Part shown: positions 8,991 to 17,269 of the stretch, in pieces
Position numbering within the stretch: position 1 is the stretch's first letter
Layout of the letters: each line of letters opens with the position of its first letter
From: an uncultured Brachyspira sp.
GTDB taxonomy: Bacteria > Spirochaetota > Brachyspiria > Brachyspirales > Brachyspiraceae
Assembly: GCF_949287625.1 (NCBI RefSeq)
Contig: NZ_CASEGO010000036.1
Location: 1-47,862, forward strand
Direction of reading: 5' to 3'
DNA length: 47,862 bases
Notes under the pieces: generated by a model
Database searches by the model: none
Told to the model about the DNA's origin: nothing
What the model saw: the letters and a program-made list of their open reading frames with translations, nothing else
Position numbers and translations under genes: made by a program

Positions 8991-9959
8991 TTACATTTTT
9001 AAAGCTAATTCATAATTTTTTTTCATAACTTCGCATGAAGCATTAAATAATTTTTTCTCTTCATCGTTCATGTTAAGCTCTATTATCTCTTCAACTCCGT
9101 CTCTTCCAAGTACAGCAGGTACAGAAGCATAAACATCTGTCTGTCCGTATTCTCCATTCAAATAAACTGATACTGGAAGCACTCTATGTTCATCAGAAAG
9201 TACAGCACGTGCAACTTCGGCTAAGGAAGTACCTATTCCAAACTCAGTAGATCCTTTGCCTCCTAAAACGTCCCAGCCTCCTCTTCTGCCTTTGTTAGCT
9301 AGTTCATTTAAATCTAATTTTGAATATTTTTCTTTTTCTTTCATAAGCTCAAATAAAGGTTTTCCAGCTATAGTTACAGTTGACCAAGCTACCATTTGGC
9401 TTTCTCCATGCTCACCCAAAGCATAGGCATATATTGATTTCTGATCTATATTAACAGCTTCAGATATTGCTCTTCTTAATCTTGCTGAGTCTAATGTTGT
9501 GCTTGTAGATATTATTCTTTTTGGGTTGTAGTTTAATTTGTTTTGCAGATAGTGCGTGATAACATCGGCAGGGTTTGATATATTTATTATTATGCCGTTA
9601 AACTTAGTTTTTTTTATTTTCTCTATTATATCTTTCATCACTTCTATAGTAGCACCTAAAGTATCCATTCTAGTTTGATTCATATTAGGCAATGGTCCTG
9701 CACATACTACCATTATATCAGCATCATCAATATCACTATAATTTCCTGATTTTACTTCTACTCTATGAGGAAGATATACTGTAGAATCAAATATATCCAA
9801 AGCCTGAGAAAATGCTTTCTTTTCGTCTATATCAATAAAAACTATCTCTTCAGCAAGTCCCTGTGCTGCTAATGCATATCCAGCATGCGATCCTACATGA
9901 CCTGCTCCTATTAAAACCACTTTTCTTCTTTTGATAGAATTGTTTATAGTATTATTCAT
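8991..9959 (-). CDS. L-lactate/2-hydroxyacid dehydrogenase (LDH/MDH superfamily)
   Basis: 322 aa, the usual length for NAD-dependent L-lactate/malate dehydrogenases. Motifs: nucleotide-binding GAGHVG at 18-23, the acidic residue of FIDID near 43 (NAD over NADP), Arg97 (LDH R109 equivalent) in QTRMD, the ISNPADV turn, LDSARLR with Arg160 (substrate carboxylate binding), and GEHGE with catalytic His184. The specificity loop reads CAGPLPNMNQTR. The residue aligned with Gln102 of lactate dehydrogenases (Arg in malate dehydrogenases) is Pro91, so lactate specificity is not assured; another L-2-hydroxyacid is possible. It sits between metI (52-bp gap) and six metQ genes, an unexpected place for a fermentation enzyme. 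Confidence 0.85.
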   Translation of the reverse strand: MNNTINNSIKRRKVVLIGAGHVGSHAGYALAAQGLAEEIVFIDIDEKKAFSQALDIFDSTVYLPHRVEVKSGNYSDIDDADIMVVCAGPLPNMNQTRMDTLGATIEVMKDIIEKIKKTKFNGIIINISNPADVITHYLQNKLNYNPKRIISTSTTLDSARLRRAISEAVNIDQKSIYAYALGEHGESQMVAWSTVTIAGKPLFELMKEKEKYSKLDLNELANKGRRGGWDVLGGKGSTEFGIGTSLAEVARAVLSDEHRVLPVSVYLNGEYGQTDVYASVPAVLGRDGVEEIIELNMNDEEKKLFNASCEVMKKNYELALKM

Positions 9960-10011
9960 AAATAAATTTCCTTTTTATAAATTATTTTATTAATAAATTT
10001 AAATAATTTTT

Positions 10012-10692
10012 TTAATGTGTAGCTTTTTTTACCACAAAGTTCCCTATAGCTTGTATAATACCTACTAATATAACTAATAGTATTACAGATACATATATAA
10101 TATCAAGTTTATTTCTATAATATCCAGACTGTATAGCATAAGTACCAAGTCCGCCTGCACCTACAGCACCAGCCATAGCGGTAAGTCCTATTAAGCTGAT
10201 AGCAGTTATAGTAGTTCCTCTTGCTATAGGAGCAATACTTTCTTTTAAATATACTCTAAATATTATTGCTATAGGTGATGATCCCATAGACTGAGCTGCC
10301 TCTACAAGTCCAGGATTAACTTCTGATAATGCACTCTCTATTTGTCTTGCAAAGAAAGGCACTGTTCCGAATATTAAAGGTATTATAGCTCCCTTTACAC
10401 CAATGGCAGTACCCATTATAAATCTTGTAACAGGTACAAGCATAGCAAGAAGTATAATAAAAGGAATAGCTCTGAAAAAATTTATAACCTTACTTAATAC
10501 TTCATATACCACTATATTTTCCATAATACCGAATTTTTTGGTAACTATTAATAATACGCCCAAAAAACCGCCTATAAAAAATGATATTATACCAGAATAA
10601 AGAAGCATAACAAATGTCTGTATTATGCTTTGATAAAGTCTTGGCAAATCAGCCATAACATTAGGCATTAAATTATTCATCATATCTAGCAT
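10012..10692 (-). CDS. metI: MetI-type ABC transporter permease
   Basis: 226 aa, typical of the MetI permease of the methionine importer, with five hydrophobic helices. The EAA-type cytoplasmic loop, which docks on MetN, is visible as VEAAQSMGSSPIAIIFRVYL near residues 130-150. The gene overlaps the end of metN by 20 bp, so the two are translationally coupled. With MetN and one of the downstream MetQ lipoproteins it forms an inner-membrane importer. The exact start among several Met codons in the first 13 residues is uncertain. Confidence 0.92.
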   Translation of the reverse strand: MLDMMNNLMPNVMADLPRLYQSIIQTFVMLLYSGIISFFIGGFLGVLLIVTKKFGIMENIVVYEVLSKVINFFRAIPFIILLAMLVPVTRFIMGTAIGVKGAIIPLIFGTVPFFARQIESALSEVNPGLVEAAQSMGSSPIAIIFRVYLKESIAPIARGTTITAISLIGLTAMAGAVGAGGLGTYAIQSGYYRNKLDIIYVSVILLVILVGIIQAIGNFVVKKATH

Positions 10693-11725
10693 CAGTAATC
10701 ACCTCTATATCAATATTTTGTTCTTTAAGAAAGTTTATAGTATTTGTTATGCCGCCTTTTTCTTTCTCATGCATTATAACAACAAGCCCTCCCAAAAGAC
10801 TGTCATCTATAAGCTCAACATTACCGAATATTATATTAAGGTCTACATTAAACTTTCTTGATACATGAGATACCAAAGCCTCTCCAACACTTTCCTTTTT
10901 ATATTTTAATCTTACTATACATTCGCCTGCTTTAATTTTTGTAATATTATCTTTCTCTTCTACAAGCGTATATATTTTTGAAAGATTTGAAGTAGTATCT
11001 ATGAAATCCTGAGTAATTTTATTTTTAGGGTGAGAAAATACTTCAAATATATCGCCTTCTTCTATCAAATTACCCTTATTCATAACAGCTACTCTGTGGC
11101 ATAATTCTTTAACTACGTTCATTTCATGAGTTATTACTACTATAGTAATACCCAAATTCTCATTTAATTTTTTTAATAATTTTAAAATAGAAGAAGTAGT
11201 CTGAGGGTCTAAGGCACTGGTAGCTTCATCGCATAAAAGTATCTGCGGATCATTGGCCAAAGCTCTTGCAATAGCTACTCTTTGTTTTTGTCCGCCGCTT
11301 AGCTGAGAAGGATAAACATATGCTTTTTCTTTTATATCTACAAGCTCAAGCAAGGACATTACTTTTTTTTCTATCTCATCTTTTGAAAGTCCTCTGTATC
11401 TTAAAGGATACGCCACATTTTTAAATACTGTTCTTGAAGCAAATAGATTGAACTGCTGAAATATCATTCCAATTTTTTTTCTTTTCTGTCTTAATTCTCT
11501 AGGGTTTAATGCTGTAATCTCTTCGCCGTCAATATATACTTTTCCAGATGTAGGTCTTTCAAGTAAGTTTATGCATCTAACTAGTGTAGATTTTCCAGCT
11601 CCTGAAAAACCTATTATTCCGTATATTTCGCCTTTTTCTATTTTGAGAGAAACATTATTTACTGCATTAAGCTGCTTATTTTTTTCAGTTTTAAATATTT
11701 TACTGACATTTTCTAAAATTATCAT
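10673..11725 (-). CDS. metN: MetN-type ABC transporter ATPase
   Basis: 350 aa, full length for MetN. Walker A reads GFSGAGKS (near residues 38-45), the Q-loop IFQQFN, the signature LSGGQKQR, Walker B ILLCDEATSALDP, and the switch His lies in VITHEM. The last ~80 residues form a NIL-type regulatory domain, which in MetN binds methionine and inhibits transport when the cell is replete. First gene of the operon, with a near-consensus promoter at 11803-11831. No SAM-type riboswitch could be recognised in the ~70-nt leader, so the NIL domain may be the main feedback point. Confidence 0.93.
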   Translation of the reverse strand: MIILENVSKIFKTEKNKQLNAVNNVSLKIEKGEIYGIIGFSGAGKSTLVRCINLLERPTSGKVYIDGEEITALNPRELRQKRKKIGMIFQQFNLFASRTVFKNVAYPLRYRGLSKDEIEKKVMSLLELVDIKEKAYVYPSQLSGGQKQRVAIARALANDPQILLCDEATSALDPQTTSSILKLLKKLNENLGITIVVITHEMNVVKELCHRVAVMNKGNLIEEGDIFEVFSHPKNKITQDFIDTTSNLSKIYTLVEEKDNITKIKAGECIVRLKYKKESVGEALVSHVSRKFNVDLNIIFGNVELIDDSLLGGLVVIMHEKEKGGITNTINFLKEQNIDIEVITDARYDE

Positions 11726-11802
11726 ATATGTCCTACATTAAGTTATAATGATTAAGTTTGCATACACTCTAAAAATATTATTATATATAAAAACCTTGAA
11801 GT

Positions 11803-11831
11803 ATTATATAATTTTAAAATATATCTGTCAA
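11803..11831 (-). promoter_or_regulatory. Consensus sigma70 promoter of the metNI operon
   Basis: On the minus strand TTGACA (11826-11831) and TATAAT (11803-11808) match both consensus hexamers exactly with the optimal 17-bp spacer. The transcript would have a leader of roughly 70 nt before metN. The rest of 11726-12044 holds the promoter for the sulfotransferase gene and a G-rich tract. Confidence 0.8.
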
Positions 11832-11923
11832 TAGTAATTGTTTTATATCAAATTATATTTTATTCATTAGTATCTTTTTTATTTAGAAATACACATATAA
11901 AAATACAAACATTTTTTATTGAA

Positions 11924-11940
11924 CTTGGGGGGTGGGCGGG
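11924..11940 (+). repeat. G-rich tract related to the 106-266 repeat ends
   Basis: CTTGGGGGGTGGGCGGG is a strikingly G-rich run in a very AT-rich context. It resembles the TTGGGTGGGC terminus of the repeat at 106-266, so it may be a solo end of that repeat family. Confidence 0.35.
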
Positions 11941-11982
11941 CTAATGAAAGCAATTATAATACTATGTATTTTAATTTTTTTG

Positions 11983-12011
11983 TTGCATAAAAATAGATTA
12001 TTATTTAGAAT
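11983..12011 (+). promoter_or_regulatory. Candidate promoter of the sulfotransferase gene
   Basis: TTGCAT (11983-11988), a 17-bp spacer and TAGAAT (12006-12011) lie 33 bp before the start codon at 12045. Confidence 0.45.
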
Positions 12012-12044
12012 AACTAATAATATAATTAATTTGGTATTTTATTT

Positions 12045-13619
12045 ATGAGAAAGTTTTTATTTAATTTTTTTATATTGATTTTAATATTTTCATGTTCAAA
12101 AAAAGAAACTCCGCTTCCTGATGATAAATTAGGAGAGCTTGTACTAAATCCTAGCGGGCAGACACCTTTATCATTAGTATACAAAATAGATACTAATAAT
12201 AATTACCCCGTTACAGTGATAACAAAGGGAATGCTTGGAGATAATGATATAATATTTACTTACCCTAAAAATTACGGATCTAATTTCGCTATACATGGCA
12301 TGTACTCTGAAAATACAAACACTATTTACATTATTAACGGCACTAATAGAATATCTACCAACATAATAGTAGATAAACTTTATATTGACGGAATATATAT
12401 ACCAGCTACAAACAGGGTTATAAAAAATTTAGTGCCTGAAGAGAATATATATTTTGCTAGCATTAATGATGAAAGTTCGATAAGCAATTTAACTGATAAT
12501 AATGAAGAGATATATTTTGTAAGCCCCGTTATAAATAGAAGCTGGAAAGGTCTTTTCTTAATGGGAGTAAGCAGAAACGGAAATCTGCGATATGTTAATT
12601 ATTCTAACTTCTATCTTACTAATGAAATAGCAAAGGTTATAGATGAAGATAATGATATAGTTATTTATGATACTATGGGAGTTAGCGATTTGCTTGGAAA
12701 TGCTAAATTAGACATTACAAAACTTGATATAGGTGTTCATCATGACACTATAAGAAAAAAGGCTGACAGTAATTATATAATGCTTGCAAACTCTGCTTGG
12801 GGCGTTGAGGACAGAATTTGCGAAGTGGACAGTAATGGAAATATGATTAGAGATTTGTATGTCGGCGATTTGATAAAAAAGATAGTGAACAGAAACGGCG
12901 ATGAGGCAGAGAAAGAGTATTTAAAAAAGCTAATATTTGATGAAGATAATAAATACTACAGTATAGGAAGAAAAAGAGATTTTCCTATGGACTGGGCACA
13001 TTGTAATTCTTTAGTTTATGACGATGATAATGATATACTTTATTTATCAGTGAGAAGTTTGGCAGTTATGGCGGTTGATTACAGCGAATGGGAGCTTATT
13101 TGGTATATGGCAGATGATACATTGGATACTATGGAATCATACAACCCATACGGAAGATATTTAAAAGATTTAAAATCATTTGATCCTTATAAAGTTTTAG
13201 GTGACGGAAATACAGACGGACCTAAAAGCCAGCATGCTTTGTTTTTGATATCTACTAATGTAATAGCTATGTTTGATAATCAGGGAGATGAAGACATTAA
13301 TCCCAACGGTTCAAGATACGTTGAATATAAAATTACTGGTTCGCATGGAAATTGGAAGGCTGAAAAAATTTATGAATATAAAACAGATAATAAATTATAT
13401 TCTCACTATATATCCGATATAGATTTTTTAAGCAATGGAAACATGCTTCTTGATTTCGGTAATAATTCTCAGATAATGGAAATAAATAAAGAAACAAAGG
13501 AAGTTTATTATCATTTGAAATTCGGTATAAAGACTTGGGGTATTTATAGAGTAGATAAAATGCCTTTTTATTATTCTGATGGTTATAAATTTAGTGAGGA
13601 CTGCTCTTTTTTGGAATAA
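12045..13619 (+). CDS. Arylsulfate sulfotransferase (ASST)-family lipoprotein
   Basis: 524 aa, resembling bacterial arylsulfate sulfotransferases (AssT), which move sulfate from one phenolic ester to another phenol through a sulfo-histidine. Three His positions that are conserved in AssT are visible: the HHDTIRK block, WAHCNS and SQHALF. Beta-propeller-like repeats fill the rest. Classical AssT is periplasmic and soluble, whereas this one has a lipoprotein signal with lipobox FSC (Cys17), so it should be membrane-tethered. The ribosome site is poor. In a gut organism the donors could be host or dietary aryl sulfates. Activity on a particular substrate cannot be inferred. Confidence 0.8.
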   Translation: MRKFLFNFFILILIFSCSKKETPLPDDKLGELVLNPSGQTPLSLVYKIDTNNNYPVTVITKGMLGDNDIIFTYPKNYGSNFAIHGMYSENTNTIYIINGTNRISTNIIVDKLYIDGIYIPATNRVIKNLVPEENIYFASINDESSISNLTDNNEEIYFVSPVINRSWKGLFLMGVSRNGNLRYVNYSNFYLTNEIAKVIDEDNDIVIYDTMGVSDLLGNAKLDITKLDIGVHHDTIRKKADSNYIMLANSAWGVEDRICEVDSNGNMIRDLYVGDLIKKIVNRNGDEAEKEYLKKLIFDEDNKYYSIGRKRDFPMDWAHCNSLVYDDDNDILYLSVRSLAVMAVDYSEWELIWYMADDTLDTMESYNPYGRYLKDLKSFDPYKVLGDGNTDGPKSQHALFLISTNVIAMFDNQGDEDINPNGSRYVEYKITGSHGNWKAEKIYEYKTDNKLYSHYISDIDFLSNGNMLLDFGNNSQIMEINKETKEVYYHLKFGIKTWGIYRVDKMPFYYSDGYKFSEDCSFLE

Positions 13620-13719
13620 AGATAGTATTTAGTTTTTTACTAATATCATCAAATGTGAGATTCTCTTTTTTTATAAGGTCATATATTTGATTTTCTGTTT
13701 TTATATTATATTTTTTCAT
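13591..13719 (-). CDS. Possible 42-aa protein, HTH-like
   Basis: A short reading frame starting at the ATG at 13719, with GAGG just upstream. The peptide MKKYNIKTENQIYDLIKKEN and the following LTFDDISKKLNT resemble the start of a helix-turn-helix region. The 3' end runs antisense into the last 29 bases of the sulfotransferase gene. It could be a real small protein, the stub of a decayed regulator, or chance. No further support was found. Confidence 0.3.
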   Translation of the reverse strand: MKKYNIKTENQIYDLIKKENLTFDDISKKLNTIFIPKKSSPH

Positions 13720-13802
13720 GATGCCTCTACGCCTCTGTAATTTTTTTAAATAAAATTTATAATATAAAATAATCAAAAAATATAAGCGAATATAAGTTAA
13801 TT

Positions 13803-15980
13803 ATGAAAGAAGTACGAATTTATATAAACGGAAAAACAAAAACAATATCTTATACAAGTGAAGAAGATATAAAGACTCTTGTAAAAAAAGAAAAAGAAAA
13901 TGTATATGTGATTAAAAAAACTAGAGGAAGAAAAAAGAAAGAAGAACCGTTTACTATATCAAAATTGATTTATAAAAATAATAAGTTTGATAAAACAGAA
14001 GAAAAATACATTACAGAAATTAAACTTGACAGTAAAAATATTTATCTTTTTGAAATAGGTTTATTCATAGATATATATAATAATATTTTTAAAAAATTAG
14101 AAAATAAGGATTTAAAATACAGAACTTTAGTAAAACTAATAAATGATAAAGAAAAACTTCTTCATAATAAAAATTCTGTTAAAAAAGAAGTAAGAAGGTA
14201 TGGAGAATATCATAAGAATAAACTTTTTGAAGGCTATAAGTTTTTTGAAAATACAATATATTATAAATTAGAAATGCTCATCATAGCAGACAATATAAAT
14301 TATTATTATGAGAATAAATTAGATTTTAAAGATATAAAAACTATATTATATGGTACAGATTATGAAGCAAAAATACATTTAGATTATATAAAAGATATTG
14401 AAAGAAATAGGGAAGCGAGTAAACAATTAAATGAAACTAAAAAACAATTAAAAAAAGTTTCGATTGAAAAAGATAATACTGAAAAAGAATTAAATAAAAT
14501 TTTAATAGAAAAAGAAGAAGCAGAAAAAGAATTAGAAGAAACTAAAAAACAATTAAAATTACATGCTGATTTACTTCCAATACTAAAAAAAGAATCAATT
14601 CACACTGATGAATACTATATAAAAAATATGAGTTTTGAAGAATTAAAAATAAGTATAGAAAATATAAATATGCTTATAAGCTCATCTAAAGAACTTAATT
14701 ATATAAACTATTACACAATAAAAAAATATATACTTTGTCTTTATTATATATTTGAAAGAGAAGAAATTAATAATTTATTTGGTAATATTTATTTAGATAA
14801 AAATATTATATACTATGATTTGCATTTTTATTATTTCATATTCATAATATACACTCTTAATAATAAGAATAAGCTTGATAATAAAGAGTATGAAGAGATT
14901 ATTAATTTATATATAGAAAAATATAATACTCTTAAAAAAGAAAAATCTTATTTATTTGACAAAGCATATAATTTAGATATAGCAAAGAGATATGAACTAA
15001 AAAATCTAAATCATAATAATTATTTAAAAAACGACAGCTATTTACATCTTATGTATAAATATAATGATTATAGAGATTTATTTTTTGAAAAAGATTATTA
15101 TAATTTTGTTTTATTTTTATGCAGCAAAATAAAGTTTGGAATATATTTTAATTTAGCAGATTATCAGGAAAATATATTTATTAATGAATATAAAGAAATG
15201 AATTTACAAAAATCAGATAATACAATTAATAATATTATTATTCAAATAGAAGGTACAAAAATAGCTAGAAAAATAGCAGAGAGATTTTATTTTCTTAAAT
15301 TAATAACTTTAGAAGAATACGGAATTATAAATACTTTATTAAATGATTTGCTTATAGAATTAGCATATAGTCATACACAAACTATTAAAAATTATATTAA
15401 AGATGAAAAAAGAATATTAAAAAGCTATGATAATATTTTTAATAGTATTATAGATTTTTATGATAGTATGAAAACAGATAAATTATTATCTCCTGTAGAC
15501 TATTATTTTTCTAAAAAGATTATAAAAGAACAAAAAATTATTGACGATTATACTTCTAATTTCTCATTAGATGAATCAGAAATAATTGAGGAAGCTAAAA
15601 AAAGATTTATTAATGGTAATGAAGAAAATATTTCAGATGATAATTTGGATATATTTACTAAAAAAATGTTTGATGAATTAGATAATGATTTTAATGGATA
15701 TAATGATAGATACAAAAGAGATTTTAAATTAAAAATAGAAGCATTCTTCAAAATGAATCATTCTATGATTATGATGATAACAAAATATTTTTATAAAGAT
15801 AATATTAAAGAAAATTTCATAAAAAATATTGAGTATTTATACAAATTACAGTCTTACACATCTTATTTGGTTCATAATAAAATGATAGATTATAATAATA
15901 TTTTTATATACACATATCATTATGTATTTATGTTTAATGATATAGAATTAGCTAAAGTATTTTTTTCTTCAGTAGAATAA
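13803..15980 (+). CDS. 725-aa coiled-coil protein of unknown function
   Basis: Not recognised. The first ~50 residues are basic and include a KKTRGRKKKEE stretch resembling an AT-hook-like or nuclear-type basic patch. Residues about 205-255 form a predictable coiled coil of KQLNETKKQLKK-type heptads. The rest is helical and rich in Tyr, Asn, Ile and Lys with no visible catalytic motif. There is no signal peptide or membrane segment. The ribosome site is weak (AAG...), with a TATAAT at 13758-13763 upstream. It precedes the MerR gene by 191 bp. A DNA-binding or scaffold role is conceivable from the basic N-terminus plus coiled coil, but that is inference only. Confidence 0.75.
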   Translation: MKEVRIYINGKTKTISYTSEEDIKTLVKKEKENVYVIKKTRGRKKKEEPFTISKLIYKNNKFDKTEEKYITEIKLDSKNIYLFEIGLFIDIYNNIFKKLENKDLKYRTLVKLINDKEKLLHNKNSVKKEVRRYGEYHKNKLFEGYKFFENTIYYKLEMLIIADNINYYYENKLDFKDIKTILYGTDYEAKIHLDYIKDIERNREASKQLNETKKQLKKVSIEKDNTEKELNKILIEKEEAEKELEETKKQLKLHADLLPILKKESIHTDEYYIKNMSFEELKISIENINMLISSSKELNYINYYTIKKYILCLYYIFEREEINNLFGNIYLDKNIIYYDLHFYYFIFIIYTLNNKNKLDNKEYEEIINLYIEKYNTLKKEKSYLFDKAYNLDIAKRYELKNLNHNNYLKNDSYLHLMYKYNDYRDLFFEKDYYNFVLFLCSKIKFGIYFNLADYQENIFINEYKEMNLQKSDNTINNIIIQIEGTKIARKIAERFYFLKLITLEEYGIINTLLNDLLIELAYSHTQTIKNYIKDEKRILKSYDNIFNSIIDFYDSMKTDKLLSPVDYYFSKKIIKEQKIIDDYTSNFSLDESEIIEEAKKRFINGNEENISDDNLDIFTKKMFDELDNDFNGYNDRYKRDFKLKIEAFFKMNHSMIMMITKYFYKDNIKENFIKNIEYLYKLQSYTSYLVHNKMIDYNNIFIYTYHYVFMFNDIELAKVFFSSVE

Positions 15981-16013
15981 AAGCTAAAAATTTTCTAAAA
16001 AAAATTCACTTTT

Positions 16014-16040
16014 TTATTAGGTACATTGATGTACCAATAA
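16014..16040. promoter_or_regulatory. Perfect dyad GGTACAT-TG-ATGTACC
   Basis: Seven-base arms at 16020-16026 and 16029-16035 around TG, extended by TTATT/AATAA. No T-run follows on either strand in the right place, so it is better read as a protein-binding dyad or RNA hairpin than as a terminator. It lies between the 725-aa gene and the MerR gene. Confidence 0.45.
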
Positions 16041-16081
16041 GGCGAAAACTCCATTATTGCCTATAATAAATTTATAAATAA

Positions 16082-16100
16082 TTACCTATGGGTAAGTATT
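16082..16100 (+). promoter_or_regulatory. Copy 1 of a shared 19-bp upstream element
   Basis: TTACCTATGGGTAAGTATT, 90 bp before the MerR start. It aligns without gaps to the elements at 17270-17288 and 17694-17712 (consensus TTNCCYTAKGGGTARNTAT). A TATTAT at 16114-16119 could be the -10 box, placing the element at about -35. Confidence 0.5.
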
Positions 16101-16133
16101 TAATTTTTGTTTGTATTATTTTTATATAAAAGT

Positions 16134-16148
16134 TAGTTTTAAAAACTA
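16134..16148. promoter_or_regulatory. Inverted repeat upstream of the MerR gene
   Basis: TAGTTTT-A-AAAACTA is a perfect 7-bp-arm dyad, 24 bp before the start codon. Similar AGTTTT/AAAACT-type dyads lie at 16852-16870 and 17251-17263, in front of the next genes. MerR-family proteins bind short dyads between promoter elements, so autoregulation is possible. Confidence 0.35.
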
Positions 16149-16171
16149 CTTTTTTGTAAGGAAAACAATAA

Positions 16172-16855
16172 ATGTTGAATAATACCAGTATAGCATATTT
16201 TATAAATAATAAAAGATATATCCTTGAAAGCATAAAAAATAAAAACAAAAATGAATTAATTGCTATAGGAAATTTTTTAGAAATTTTAAAAAACGAAGAA
16301 ATTAATAATGTAACATTAAAAAATTTGAGAGAATGGGATAATAAAAATGTGCTTCCTGCATACAGAATTACTCATGGACCTATAAGAGAAAAGGTAAGAT
16401 ACTACAGCAAAGAGCATATTGATATTGTAAGAGAGATACTTCGTTTAAAGGCATTGGGATTTGAGCTGCCTGATATTAAAAAGGTGATATTTGATAATAT
16501 ACCGGAGTGCTTAATATTTGTAAGTAAGGATATACTAAAAAAAGAGGAAATAAAAAAAATGAAGGGCTTAATTGAAAACATCAATAAAAAAGAGGCTGAT
16601 ATAATAAAGGCTATAATAAAAAACTCTAAAAAAGAATTTTATAATAATTTTAATATAGATAATTTAAATGATGATTATATAAAAGATATTATAAATCAGT
16701 ATAAGAACATAAATTTAGAAAATAAAGAAGATCTAAATATTATAAGTTTCATACTGATTTTGATTAGTGCATTTAATTGCTATGATGAGAGTAATAATAT
16801 TTTTGATAGAGAGAAGTTTTCAAATTATATTAATGATATAGCAGGCAGGTATTAA
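16172..16855 (+). CDS. MerR-family transcriptional regulator
   Basis: 227 aa. Residues about 44-110 match the MerR DNA-binding module: NVTLKNLREWDNKNVLPAYR (helix-turn-helix and wing), VRYYSKEHID and LKALGFELPDIKKVI (second helical pair). The first ~43 residues are an unusual helical extension before the HTH, since MerR proteins normally begin with it. The C-terminal ~115 residues are helical and lack an obvious metal-binding Cys pattern, so the signal is unknown. AAGGA precedes the start. It heads a run of four small genes that share upstream dyads or the 19-bp element and is a natural candidate for their regulator. Confidence 0.8.
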   Translation: MLNNTSIAYFINNKRYILESIKNKNKNELIAIGNFLEILKNEEINNVTLKNLREWDNKNVLPAYRITHGPIREKVRYYSKEHIDIVREILRLKALGFELPDIKKVIFDNIPECLIFVSKDILKKEEIKKMKGLIENINKKEADIIKAIIKNSKKEFYNNFNIDNLNDDYIKDIINQYKNINLENKEDLNIISFILILISAFNCYDESNNIFDREKFSNYINDIAGRY

Positions 16856-16870
16856 AGTTATAAACTTTAA
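16852..16870. promoter_or_regulatory. Dyad TTAAAGTT-ATA-AACTTTAA
   Basis: A perfect 8-bp-arm inverted repeat spanning the MerR stop codon and preceding the 54-aa gene by 36 bp. It has no G/C-rich stem or T-run, so a terminator is unlikely. It fits a binding site of the same AAGTT/AACTT type seen nearby. Confidence 0.35.
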
Positions 16871-16905
16871 TAAAAAATATAAAAATAACTTTTAAGGAGC
16901 TAAAT

Positions 16906-17070
16906 ATGAGTGAAAAAAAGAAACAAGCTAATAACAAAGCTGATATTGTTAATGCCAATAAAGGCACAGACGGAACAAATATTACCTATGATAAAGCTCA
17001 AGGTAACAGAGGCTGGCAGAAAAATCCGCTAAATCCAGAAAATCAAAAAAACAATAATGATAAAAAATAA
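16906..17070 (+). CDS. 54-aa hydrophilic Asn/Gly-rich protein (paralogue 1)
   Basis: Starts MSEKKKQANNKADIVNANKG with a strong AAGGAG ribosome site. The peptide is hydrophilic and lacks Cys, a signal or a membrane segment. It is paralogous to the next gene: both have the order N-(A/P)-N-K-G-x-x-G-T-N, then Y-D-x-x-Q-G-N-R-G, then a Lys/Asn/Pro/Gln tail. Conservation of this pattern across two tandem frames, each with a good ribosome site, makes coding certain enough despite the size. It is probably intrinsically disordered. Function unknown. Confidence 0.8.
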   Translation: MSEKKKQANNKADIVNANKGTDGTNITYDKAQGNRGWQKNPLNPENQKNNNDKK

Positions 17071-17087
17071 TTTTAAGGAGGAAAATT

Positions 17088-17219
17088 ATGGCTAAAAAAC
17101 ATAACAATGAAGCTGATATGCAAAACCCTAATAAAGGAAGTAATGGAACTAATCCGCGATATGACCAAAATCAGGGCAACAGAGGCAAACAGCTAAACCC
17201 TAATCAAAAAAATAAATAA
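17088..17219 (+). CDS. 43-aa hydrophilic Asn/Gly-rich protein (paralogue 2)
   Basis: Starts MAKKHNNEADMQNPNKGSNG with AAGGAGG six bases before the ATG, a near-perfect ribosome site implying high expression. It repeats the NPNKGSNGTN and YDQNQGNRGKQLNPNQK blocks of the preceding gene, 17 bp upstream. It is highly charged and polar and probably disordered. A stress-, stationary-phase- or nucleic-acid-related role is imaginable, but no function can be assigned. Confidence 0.8.
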   Translation: MAKKHNNEADMQNPNKGSNGTNPRYDQNQGNRGKQLNPNQKNK

Positions 17220-17250
17220 ATTCAGTTAAAACTTTAATACTTGCCGTCAG

Positions 17251-17263
17251 ACTTTTTAAAAGT
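17251..17263. promoter_or_regulatory. Dyad ACTTTT-T-AAAAGT
   Basis: A perfect 6-bp-arm dyad directly after TTGCCG, with a second weaker one (ACTTT..AAAGT) at 17290-17302. Both lie in the promoter region of the lipoprotein gene at 17374. Confidence 0.3.
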
Positions 17264-17269
17264 TAATAA

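Noticed and set aside
11726..11800. Possible SAM or T-box riboswitch before metN
   Set aside because: The leader is only ~70 nt, A/T-rich, and shows no kink-turn, paired G/C stems or T-box sequence.
16014..16040. Terminator for the 725-aa gene
   Set aside because: The perfect dyad is not followed by a T-run on the coding strand; listed instead as a regulatory dyad.
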